The notes under the pieces: model-generated | What the model saw: the letters and a program-made list of their open reading frames with translations, nothing else | Told to the model about the DNA's origin: nothing | Databases searched by the model: none | Origin: Lutispora sp041687175 | Lineage (GTDB): Bacteria; Bacillota; Clostridia; Lutisporales; Lutisporaceae | DNA: 64,000 bases | Direction of reading: 5' to 3' | Assembly: GCF_041687175.1 (NCBI RefSeq) | Contig: NZ_JAWLCK010000002.1 | Location: forward strand, 1-64,000 | Program-made: the position numbers and the translations under genes | In this document: one piece after another, positions 42,985-50,680 of the stretch | How positions within the stretch are numbered: position 1 is the stretch's first letter | Layout: each line of letters starts with the position of its first letter

Positions 42985-44181
42985 ATGAAAAAAGGATACA
43001 AAGGATATAAGGCGTATCAATACTTAGAAAAAGATATAGACTATAAAGGTTTTGAACTGGCAAAGGAAGTTGATAGAGTTGAACCATATTTGATTCCATT
43101 AAATCCTGAGGATGAAAAAAGAGTAGAGAATATCATAAAAAATAACATTGTCATATCACTTCACGACCACCCCATTATAACACCAGCTAATATAAATGAG
43201 CTTATGGACTATGAGAGAGAAGGCAGAGAGTGTACCGCTTATGAAGGTTTAGCTCATTCATGTCTTGATGTGGTCTTCGACAATATGATGGACGGTACAT
43301 GTATTATAGGATCTAAGGCTGGTTGGAAGTGGAATGATGTAATACATGATATGGGCATCAGATCCTGCGACATCGCTCATCAGGATTTTCTCATAAAGGG
43401 CAGCGATTTGGATGATATTTATAAAGCTAAGAGTGAAGAAAAGATTGCCTGGTTCATTTCTCTTGAAAGCGCCACAATGATTGAAAATGAACTAGATAGA
43501 ATTGATATACTCTATGGTCTTGGTGCCAGAATGATGGGGATAACCTACAGTGAATCAAATTGTTTGGGTTCTGGTTTGAAGGAGAAAAATGACGGTGGCC
43601 TTACAGCCTTCGGACGTCAAGCTGTAGAACGTATGAATAAGGTAGGTATGGCTATCGATGTATCCCATTCAGGGGATAAGACAACCATGGATACAATAAA
43701 GGTCAGCAGTAAGCCTGTATTCATAACTCACATAGGCGCAAGAGCCTTATGGAATATGAAGAGACTGAAACCTGATGATGTATTTAAAGCCTGTGCAGAT
43801 AAAGGTGGCGTAATAGGCATTGAGGCAGCACCCCATACAACCATTACGAAAAAGCATCCTAGACATGACATTGAATCCTATATGGAGCATTTTGAATATA
43901 TAAAGGATCTGGTAGGCATAGATCATGTGGCCTTTGGTCCTGATGCATTATTTGGTGACCATGTTGGTTTGCATAATCTATTCAGCAGCAATATGTCCAT
44001 TGCTGAAAATACAGCAGGACAAAGTTTCGATAAGGTAGATTATGTAAAAGGTCTGGAAAACCCGGCAGAAGCTTCGCACAACATTGTAAGATGGCTTGTG
44101 AAACATGGCTATTCCGATGAAGATATAGCTAAAGTGTTGGGTAAAAACATAATAAGGGTACTAAAAGAGATTTGGTATTAA
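42985..44181 (+). CDS. Membrane dipeptidase (M19 family), copy 1
   Basis: The protein has 398 residues: the metal-binding LHDHPIIT near the start, LESATMIENELDRIDILYGLGARMMG-type strand-helix (split as LESATMIENEL and RIDILYGLG), VSHSGDKTTMD, then HIGARALWN and IDHVAFGPDALFGDH near the end. M19 enzymes are zinc dipeptidases, and several cleave dipeptides with a D-residue. GGAGG precedes the ATG. There is no signal peptide, so it acts in the cytoplasm. Confidence 0.84.
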   Translation: MKKGYKGYKAYQYLEKDIDYKGFELAKEVDRVEPYLIPLNPEDEKRVENIIKNNIVISLHDHPIITPANINELMDYEREGRECTAYEGLAHSCLDVVFDNMMDGTCIIGSKAGWKWNDVIHDMGIRSCDIAHQDFLIKGSDLDDIYKAKSEEKIAWFISLESATMIENELDRIDILYGLGARMMGITYSESNCLGSGLKEKNDGGLTAFGRQAVERMNKVGMAIDVSHSGDKTTMDTIKVSSKPVFITHIGARALWNMKRLKPDDVFKACADKGGVIGIEAAPHTTITKKHPRHDIESYMEHFEYIKDLVGIDHVAFGPDALFGDHVGLHNLFSSNMSIAENTAGQSFDKVDYVKGLENPAEASHNIVRWLVKHGYSDEDIAKVLGKNIIRVLKEIWY

Positions 44182-44199
44182 AATTAGGAGGTAAAAATT

Positions 44200-45405
44200 A
44201 TGGGTTTGAACAAGAAATATGACGGCTATGTAGCATATCAATATTTGGAAAAGGATAAGGATTATAAAGGCTTTAAGTATCCAAAAGGAGTAGGAAGGGT
44301 AGAAGAATATTATATACCTCTGAATGAAGAACAGGAAAAGCGTGTTCTGGATATTGCCGAGAAGTATATATTCATATCCTTGCATGAGCATCCAGTGTTA
44401 TTCCCGGAAGATTTAAGCCAGTTGCCAGAGTATATCAGAGAAGGAAGGCAGCCTGCTGACTATGAAGCATTGTCAAAATCTTATCTTGATGTTGTTTTTG
44501 ATAATATGATGGATGGAGTATGCACTATTTCATCAAAAAACGGATGGAAATGGAACGATGTACTTCATGATTTAGGAATGAGGCTGTGCGATTTAGCCCA
44601 TCAAAGCATGGTGATCCGCTGTGAGAAGGTGGAAGATATGATAAGGGCACATAAAGAAGGGAAAATTGCTTTGGTTCCAGTTATAGAAGGTGCTGCAATG
44701 TTGGAAAATGAAGTTGATCGTGTTGATATACTATACGGTTTTGGTGTAAGGATGATGGGAATCACATATAGTGAATCCAATTCATTGGGTTCAGGATTAA
44801 AAGAAAAGAATGACGGTGGCCTTACAGCTTTAGGATACAAGGTTGTTGAAAGAATGAATAAGGTTGGCATGGCTATAGATTGTTCTCATGTAGGGGACAA
44901 GACTACTATGGATGTAATAAATGCAAGCACTAAACCAATTTTCCTGTCCCACTGCGGTGCAAGATCCCTCTGGAACAGCAGAAGATTAAAGCCCGATGAT
45001 GTGATAAAAGCGTGTGCTGACAAAGGTGGAGTTATAGGTATAGAAGCTGCTCCACATACAACACTTACAATTAATAATACCCAACACTCCATCGAATCCT
45101 TTATGGAGCATTTTGAATATATAAAGGATATGGTTGGAATAGATCATGTTGCCTTCGGACCAGATACTTTATACGGAGATCATGTGGGACTTCACCGTAC
45201 ATTTGCTTCTAACCTTTCAATTAAGAGCGCTCATGAAGGTTCGGCAGAATTTGAAGAAGTTGAATATGTAAAAGGTTTGGAAAATCCTACAGAGGCATCT
45301 ATAAATATAGTAAGATGGCTTGTTAAGCATAATTATTCAGACCAAGATATTGAAAAAGTTCTTGGTGGAAATACCATAAGAGCCTTAAAGGAAATCTGGG
45401 TATAA
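44200..45405 (+). CDS. Membrane dipeptidase (M19 family), copy 2
   Basis: The protein has 401 residues and is colinear with the preceding gene along its whole length: GYVAYQYLEKDKDYKGF, LHEHPVLF, a CSHVGDKTTMD block, HCGARSLWN and IDHVAFGPDTLYGDH. By eye more than half of the residues are identical, indicating a tandem duplication. Differences at the first metal motif (HEH instead of HDH) suggest different substrate preference. AGGAGG precedes the ATG. Confidence 0.84.
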   Translation: MGLNKKYDGYVAYQYLEKDKDYKGFKYPKGVGRVEEYYIPLNEEQEKRVLDIAEKYIFISLHEHPVLFPEDLSQLPEYIREGRQPADYEALSKSYLDVVFDNMMDGVCTISSKNGWKWNDVLHDLGMRLCDLAHQSMVIRCEKVEDMIRAHKEGKIALVPVIEGAAMLENEVDRVDILYGFGVRMMGITYSESNSLGSGLKEKNDGGLTALGYKVVERMNKVGMAIDCSHVGDKTTMDVINASTKPIFLSHCGARSLWNSRRLKPDDVIKACADKGGVIGIEAAPHTTLTINNTQHSIESFMEHFEYIKDMVGIDHVAFGPDTLYGDHVGLHRTFASNLSIKSAHEGSAEFEEVEYVKGLENPTEASINIVRWLVKHNYSDQDIEKVLGGNTIRALKEIWV

Positions 45406-45420
45406 TCGAGAATATGTTAC

Positions 45421-45456
45421 ATTGTGCTAGTTTGATTAGTAGTCGACTAGCACAAT
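45421..45456 (+). repeat. ATTGTGCTAGT/ACTAGCACAAT hairpin
   Basis: A perfect 11-bp inverted repeat (45421-45431 and 45446-45456) with a 14-base loop lies between the M19 and M28 genes. Its right arm carries the CTAGCACAA core of the dispersed repeat at 83, 280 and 33157. No T-run follows, so it is a poor terminator. Confidence 0.6.
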
Positions 45457-45502
45457 ATATTATTTGATAATATTCGAAAAAATTATTGGATAGGAGGATT
45501 CT

Positions 45503-47245
45503 ATGATTACTTTAGAGGAGAGAGCTATTCTTAATGAGATAAGCTTTAATGAGCCAAAGTTGCTTTTATACAAATTTAACAGTCTGATACGCCAGTCAGG
45601 CAGTGAAGATGAAAGGAAGGCTGCCTACTATATAGCCGAAAGACTGAACAACTATGGCATAGACAATGAGATTTTATGGCCGGAGATATATCTGAGCACT
45701 CCCATTAAAGCAGAATTGAAGATAATTGGATTAAATAAAGAAATCAAAGTTAAGACTCCTTCCTATTCAATGTCTACAGGTGACAAATGGGTAGATGGAG
45801 AATTGATTTACGCATCAAGCTATCGCCCTCCTTATGCCACTGATGAATTTGAATATAAGCTTAGATTTGAAAACGATCCTAAAGATAAAATCGTAATATG
45901 TGAGGGAATCCCTTCTCCTGATAAGGTAAACGATATTATAAGCAAAAAAGGTGTTGCAGCTATTTTTATTCAGCCTGGAGAAAACATACATGAAGGAATT
46001 TGTACATCTGTATGGGGCAGTCCCGGATATGAGGATTTGCCAAATATCAACAGGATACCTGTGGTATCTGTAAACAATCCAGATGGCAAAAGGCTTATTG
46101 AGAAATTGAAACATAGTAAGGTAAGGGTAGCATTAAGAACCGTTCTGGAAGATGGATGGAAAAAATGCCCCTTGGTTTTAGCCAAGATACTTGGATATAA
46201 AAATTCTGAAAAATTTCTGCTGCTCCACGGACATATGGATTCATGGCATAAGGGAATAGGAGATAATGCTCTGGGTAATGCTACCATGCTGGAAATAGCA
46301 AGAGTACTTAAGAATAATCAGGATAAATTGAAGAAAAGCGTATGGATTGCATGGTGGCCTGGACATTCTACCGGTAGATTTGCAGGCTCTACCTGGTTTG
46401 CTGATCATTTTGCCATGGAACTTCATAATAACTGCATAGCTCAGGTAAACTGCGAATCTACAGGATGTGTCAATGCAGAAACATACGATGGTATTATGTG
46501 GACAGAAGATATGGATGATTTTTGCAAAGACCTGGTCACCAGTGTTACAGGAATAAAACCAAAATGGAAAAGGCCTCAGCGTGCAGGGGATTATTCCTTT
46601 AACAATATAGGTGTTTCTTCATTTTTTATGTTAAGTTCTACTATGAGCAAGGAAAAAATGAAGGAGCTAGGTTATTATGAAGTCTATGGCTGCGGTGGCA
46701 ATATAGAATGGCATACTGAAAATGATGATCTGAGAATTGTAGATGAAAATATTTTCTTAAGAGACACCAAGCTATATTTAGCAGGCATATACAGAGCGGT
46801 CAATGAACCTCAGCTTCCTATAAAAATTAACAAATTATTGAGCTCTATGAAAGTTTATCTAAATGAGTATCAAATTGCGGCAGGAGACAGTTTTGACTTA
46901 AGTGTAGTTTTTGATGAGATAGAAAATCTTGAGAAATCAGTTGATGAACTATATAAAAAAGCAGATGAATATAGAGATGATAATGAGAAAAGTGATAGGA
47001 TTTGCAACACTATCCTTAGAATTATAAGAAAGCTCATACGTATCAATTACACAAGCAGGACAGAGTTCAAACATGATGCAGCAGTAATGCAGCCTCCTAT
47101 ACCAGATATAGCGCCCGTTATCATGATTAATAATATGGATGAAAATGATCAAAAGTTTTTGATTACTCAGTTAATAAGAGCAAGGAACAGAGTTATTCAT
47201 ATTTTGAGAGAGTGTCAGCAAATTATTATCGACATATTACAATAA
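45503..47245 (+). CDS. M28-type peptidase homologue with altered catalytic residues
   Basis: The protein has 580 residues. A PA-like insert (about 100-220) precedes the M28 zinc domain. Zinc ligands are present: HGHMDSW, GDNALGN, NCESTG and EWHTEND. However, the position 34 residues after the GDN aspartate, where aminopeptidases have Glu-Glu, reads PGHSTG, so the general base is His-Ser instead. A helical C-terminal extension follows. No signal peptide is seen. It may be inactive, use another mechanism or bind peptides. It is the last gene of the operon. AGGAGG precedes the ATG. Confidence 0.75.
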   Translation: MITLEERAILNEISFNEPKLLLYKFNSLIRQSGSEDERKAAYYIAERLNNYGIDNEILWPEIYLSTPIKAELKIIGLNKEIKVKTPSYSMSTGDKWVDGELIYASSYRPPYATDEFEYKLRFENDPKDKIVICEGIPSPDKVNDIISKKGVAAIFIQPGENIHEGICTSVWGSPGYEDLPNINRIPVVSVNNPDGKRLIEKLKHSKVRVALRTVLEDGWKKCPLVLAKILGYKNSEKFLLLHGHMDSWHKGIGDNALGNATMLEIARVLKNNQDKLKKSVWIAWWPGHSTGRFAGSTWFADHFAMELHNNCIAQVNCESTGCVNAETYDGIMWTEDMDDFCKDLVTSVTGIKPKWKRPQRAGDYSFNNIGVSSFFMLSSTMSKEKMKELGYYEVYGCGGNIEWHTENDDLRIVDENIFLRDTKLYLAGIYRAVNEPQLPIKINKLLSSMKVYLNEYQIAAGDSFDLSVVFDEIENLEKSVDELYKKADEYRDDNEKSDRICNTILRIIRKLIRINYTSRTEFKHDAAVMQPPIPDIAPVIMINNMDENDQKFLITQLIRARNRVIHILRECQQIIIDILQ

Positions 47246-47248
47246 AAT

Positions 47249-47279
47249 TTGACAAAAACCGCAGAGACAAGTGTATAAT
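47249..47279 (+). promoter_or_regulatory. Sigma-A promoter of the activator gene
   Basis: TTGACA (47249-47254) and TATAAT (47274-47279) are 19 bases apart, slightly longer than ideal. It would allow constitutive synthesis of the activator independent of the sigma-54 operon. Confidence 0.5.
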
Positions 47280-47312
47280 AGAAGCTAAAAACAGTACATT
47301 GGAGTGTTCAAA

Positions 47313-49394
47313 ATGGCTAAATACAGGATCGCAGTAGTAGCAGCAGACGAAAGAATAGGAAAAGGATTTAAAAACCAGTTGGAGAGCATATTTCATGATG
47401 AAATGGAAATTGTTACTCTTAACTTAGAGGATGACCAGGAGCTTTTTTTAGGATTTGACCTCATTATGGCTGCCAGCTCTGCCATACGTGATGAGGTTAA
47501 GAAAAAGGCTCCGTTGAATGCAAAGATAATTACTGTAATACGCAATATTAATACATTAGAACTCTATAAAGTTTTCAATATAGAAGCAGGAGCCAAGGCT
47601 CTTGTTGTAAGCAACTATTTTTATGCTGCAAAAGAAACTGTAGATTTGCTTAAAGAGATTGGCTTAAATCATATTGAATATATACCTTACAGTCCCGGAA
47701 CAAAGTTGCATGATTGGGAGCTTGATTCCATAGACCTTGCTATAACCGCCGGGGCTTCTGATTATGTACCTAAAAAAATCAGCAGGATAATAGATTTAGG
47801 GTTAAAAGTTATTGATATATCAACTATTGTAGAGGTTATCTTATATCTAGGTCTGCCCTTGGAGAGGATAAACCTCTTTTCACTAAGGTATATGAAGGAA
47901 TTCATTTCTCTAAACAGAAAAATTAGTGACCTTAAGTCTACACTGGTTGCAGTATTGGATGCTTCTTCTGATGGAATAATGGCCTTGGATTTAGACGGCA
48001 ATGTAATATTTAAAAATAACAGAATCAAGGCATATTTAGGAACAGATAAGGAAATTAGTGAAGGAGACAACATTGCTAAATTTATTGACAATGTTAATAT
48101 AATAAATTTCATAAAAAGCTTCGATGATAAAGACAGCGATGTATTTAATATAAACAGAAGAGATGTAATGATAAACAAAAACTACTTGAGCGATAACCAA
48201 AAGGTTACAGGTACAGTGGTAAGCTTTAATTATGTTTCCGAGATACAGAATAAGGAAAAAGAAATAAGAAAAAAGCTAGTAAACAAAGGAAATGTAGCAA
48301 AATACGATTTTTCCGATATAATAGGCTGTAGCAAAAGCATAAGAACAGTTACAGAGATGACCAGAAAAGTTGCAAAGACGGACCTTTCAGTGCTTATTCT
48401 TGGAGAAAACGGTACAGGAAAAGAGCTTTACGCTCAAGCCATACATAGAAATTCCTCTCGAAGGGACGGACCTTTTGTTGCAGTAAATTTCGCTGCTTTG
48501 CCTGAAGGTCTTGTAGAGAGCGAGTTGTTCGGTTATGAAGAAGGAGCATTTACCGGAGCAAAAAAAGGTGGTAAGCGAGGACTATTTGAATTAGCACATC
48601 TAGGTACTATATTCCTTGATGAAATAGGAGATGCTTCTCTGAGCCTCCAGGCAAGGCTGCTTCGAGTTATTCAGGAGAAGGAAGTATTAAGGGTAGGAGG
48701 TATGAGCCCCATACCTGTTGATGTCAGGGTTATTGCAGCTACTAATAGGAACCTGAAGGAAATGATCAGGTTTAATCAGTTTCGACAAGACCTTTATTAT
48801 CGTTTGAATACTATAACTATAAAGGTTCCTCCATTAAGAGACAGAAAAGAAGATATAAAATATATTATAAATTATTATATGAGAAGCTTAAAAGTTGAGA
48901 AGAAATTCACAAAAGAAGCTATAGATAAGCTTATCAAATATGATTGGCCCGGCAATGTGAGAGAACTTGAAAATTTAATACATTATGTAGTTGAAATTGT
49001 AGATGATAATATCATCGATGTAGGCGATCTTCCCATAGACATTACTGAAGGCTCGGACATAACAGAGGAACATGATGAAGGTGTGGTAGGTATTATTAAA
49101 AGCCTGGAGAATATCTGCCCTATAGGAATATTTACAGCTGTATTAGAAGAATTGGAAGTAGCTGATGATTCATATGTGAGAGCCAGCAGGGCATACCTTT
49201 TAGATAAGCTTTTATCAAAAGGTGTAAATACCACCGACAGCACTTTAAGGAAGGTGTTAAAGGAACTGGACAGTTGGGGCTTCATAAATGTGGGAAGTAC
49301 AAGACAGGGGACAAGGATAAACCAGAGAGGGAAAACTTTTTTAAGTCAGCTTAAGACAATAAATGGGGATATATATAACTTTATCTCTTTGTAG
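47313..49394 (+). CDS. Sigma-54-dependent activator with C-terminal winged-helix-like region
   Basis: The protein has 693 residues. The N-terminal 200 residues form an unrecognised sensor with a PrpR-N-like alternation of strands and helices; a PAS domain follows (about 215-300, SSDGIMALDLDGNVIF). The AAA+ domain carries GENGTGKE near 367, GAFTGA and LDEIGDASLSLQARLL. The usual Fis-type helix-turn-helix is absent; the last 100 residues read RASRAYLLDKLLSKG, then LRKVLKELDSWGFINVGS, a winged-helix pattern. ATG 47313 has GGAG eight bases upstream. It lies directly behind the peptide operon and probably activates it. Confidence 0.86.
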   Translation: MAKYRIAVVAADERIGKGFKNQLESIFHDEMEIVTLNLEDDQELFLGFDLIMAASSAIRDEVKKKAPLNAKIITVIRNINTLELYKVFNIEAGAKALVVSNYFYAAKETVDLLKEIGLNHIEYIPYSPGTKLHDWELDSIDLAITAGASDYVPKKISRIIDLGLKVIDISTIVEVILYLGLPLERINLFSLRYMKEFISLNRKISDLKSTLVAVLDASSDGIMALDLDGNVIFKNNRIKAYLGTDKEISEGDNIAKFIDNVNIINFIKSFDDKDSDVFNINRRDVMINKNYLSDNQKVTGTVVSFNYVSEIQNKEKEIRKKLVNKGNVAKYDFSDIIGCSKSIRTVTEMTRKVAKTDLSVLILGENGTGKELYAQAIHRNSSRRDGPFVAVNFAALPEGLVESELFGYEEGAFTGAKKGGKRGLFELAHLGTIFLDEIGDASLSLQARLLRVIQEKEVLRVGGMSPIPVDVRVIAATNRNLKEMIRFNQFRQDLYYRLNTITIKVPPLRDRKEDIKYIINYYMRSLKVEKKFTKEAIDKLIKYDWPGNVRELENLIHYVVEIVDDNIIDVGDLPIDITEGSDITEEHDEGVVGIIKSLENICPIGIFTAVLEELEVADDSYVRASRAYLLDKLLSKGVNTTDSTLRKVLKELDSWGFINVGSTRQGTRINQRGKTFLSQLKTINGDIYNFISL

Positions 49395-49411
49395 GTGTAA
49401 CCTTTGTACAA

Positions 49412-49469
49412 CTCCTTAATAGATTATTAGTGAGAAAGACATGTTTTCAAATAATAATCTATTAAGGAG
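49412..49469 (+). promoter_or_regulatory. Perfect 18-bp stem hiding the DUF2935 ribosome site
   Basis: Bases 49412-49429 are the exact reverse complement of 49452-49469, with a 22-base loop. The right arm contains AAGGAG of the ribosome site, 11 bases before the ATG at 49481. A transcript starting upstream of 49412 would have this site paired. No T-run follows, so it is not a terminator. It could be an RNA switch or a DNA operator. Confidence 0.75.
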
Positions 49470-49480
49470 GTTTATGTAAA

Positions 49481-50401
49481 ATGTTATCATGTACGGATTT
49501 TGTCCGTCAATCGCTGGGGTTGCACCTTTTTTTCGCAAGAATAATGAAGGAGCATTCCTTCTTCCTCGAATTAGGGTTTACCCCGAGAGATGCTAATTTT
49601 ACACAACGAGCAGATGCATTTAGAATGGAATTTGAAAAACTATTAAAAGAAGTCATCATACTATCTGACGGAGTTGTGGATCCACGTATTCTCCAATCGG
49701 GAGAGGTTATTACGCCATATACGCTTAATGCCGAATTGGTTACTGAGTTTTACACTGGAGTAGACTTACCAACGGATCTCACACGTGCAGAAGCAGGATT
49801 ATCTGGAGGGGTATGTCCAGAAGTCAGTCCTGTATTGAAGAAAAAGGTATGTGAGCTTAATGAAAAAGCCATATGCCTGATTGCGGCATTGATAAGATTT
49901 AAAGAGGAGATTCTTTCCAATGTTTTGTCATGCAGAATGTTTACCTTAAACTATCCACTGCTGATTGAGCATATCATGCGAGAGGCAAGGCTTTATCTCT
50001 CGTTGGTTCAAAAACTTCAAAGAGGACAAATGATTGATGTAGATAGAGAAGCCTTTGAGCAGGAAGCATTTTGGAACAGAATAATGGCAGAACATGCAAA
50101 ATTCATACGTGGTTTGCTTGATCCAACAGAGGAACAATTGATAAATATTGCAGATAATTTTGGAGATGAGTTTGACGAGCTCACATGCAAAGCAAAAAGA
50201 GCAATTGACCTGACTCTGCCTATTTGCCATGTTACTTGCGAAAGCCTTAAAGCTACATTAGCCATCCGTGACTTTAAGGCCCAAGCAACACAGGGGTTAC
50301 TGGCATGCAGAATCAGATCAATTATTGTACCATTATTAGGAGACCATGTATTAAGAGAAGCTAATCATTTTCTCCGATTGCTGAAAATGGTTGCCGATTA
50401 A
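49481..50401 (+). CDS. DUF2935 family protein
   Basis: The protein has 306 residues in two similar helical halves. Repeated helices carry Glu-His or His pairs: FFARIMKEHSFFLELG, LLIEHIMREARLYL, FWNRIMAEHAKFIRGLLDP and LLGDHVLREANHFL. This pattern is that of DUF2935, a ferritin-like helical bundle with a probable metal site, found in bacilli and clostridia; the function is unknown. AAGGAGG precedes the ATG but lies inside a perfect stem. It is a monocistronic gene followed by its own terminator. Confidence 0.86.
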   Translation: MLSCTDFVRQSLGLHLFFARIMKEHSFFLELGFTPRDANFTQRADAFRMEFEKLLKEVIILSDGVVDPRILQSGEVITPYTLNAELVTEFYTGVDLPTDLTRAEAGLSGGVCPEVSPVLKKKVCELNEKAICLIAALIRFKEEILSNVLSCRMFTLNYPLLIEHIMREARLYLSLVQKLQRGQMIDVDREAFEQEAFWNRIMAEHAKFIRGLLDPTEEQLINIADNFGDEFDELTCKAKRAIDLTLPICHVTCESLKATLAIRDFKAQATQGLLACRIRSIIVPLLGDHVLREANHFLRLLKMVAD

Positions 50402-50418
50402 TTACTATTTAAGATGTT

Positions 50419-50468
50419 AATCACTGTCATATCATATGATAAAGCATTAATGATATGGCAGTGATTAT
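50419..50468. terminator. Bidirectional terminator between convergent genes
   Basis: AATCACTG.CATATCAT pairs with ATGATATG.CAGTGATT, followed by TATTTAT on the plus side. The 210 bases up to the glycosidase stop hold nothing else that I recognise. Confidence 0.7.
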
Positions 50469-50680
50469 TTATGACGTAATATTATGCATCACTTAGTTTA
50501 CATCAGGGTTTTAATGTTCCTGCAAGAAATAATTTTTACCAATCTTGTAATGATCATAGGCACTTAATATATTATATGCAAGCATCAGCATAAATAGTAG
50601 GTTATGCGTTTAAACAATAAGCTATATGGTATAATGAAGACATATCTGAGAATACCTATAGCTGCAGCCTCAGTTACTAT

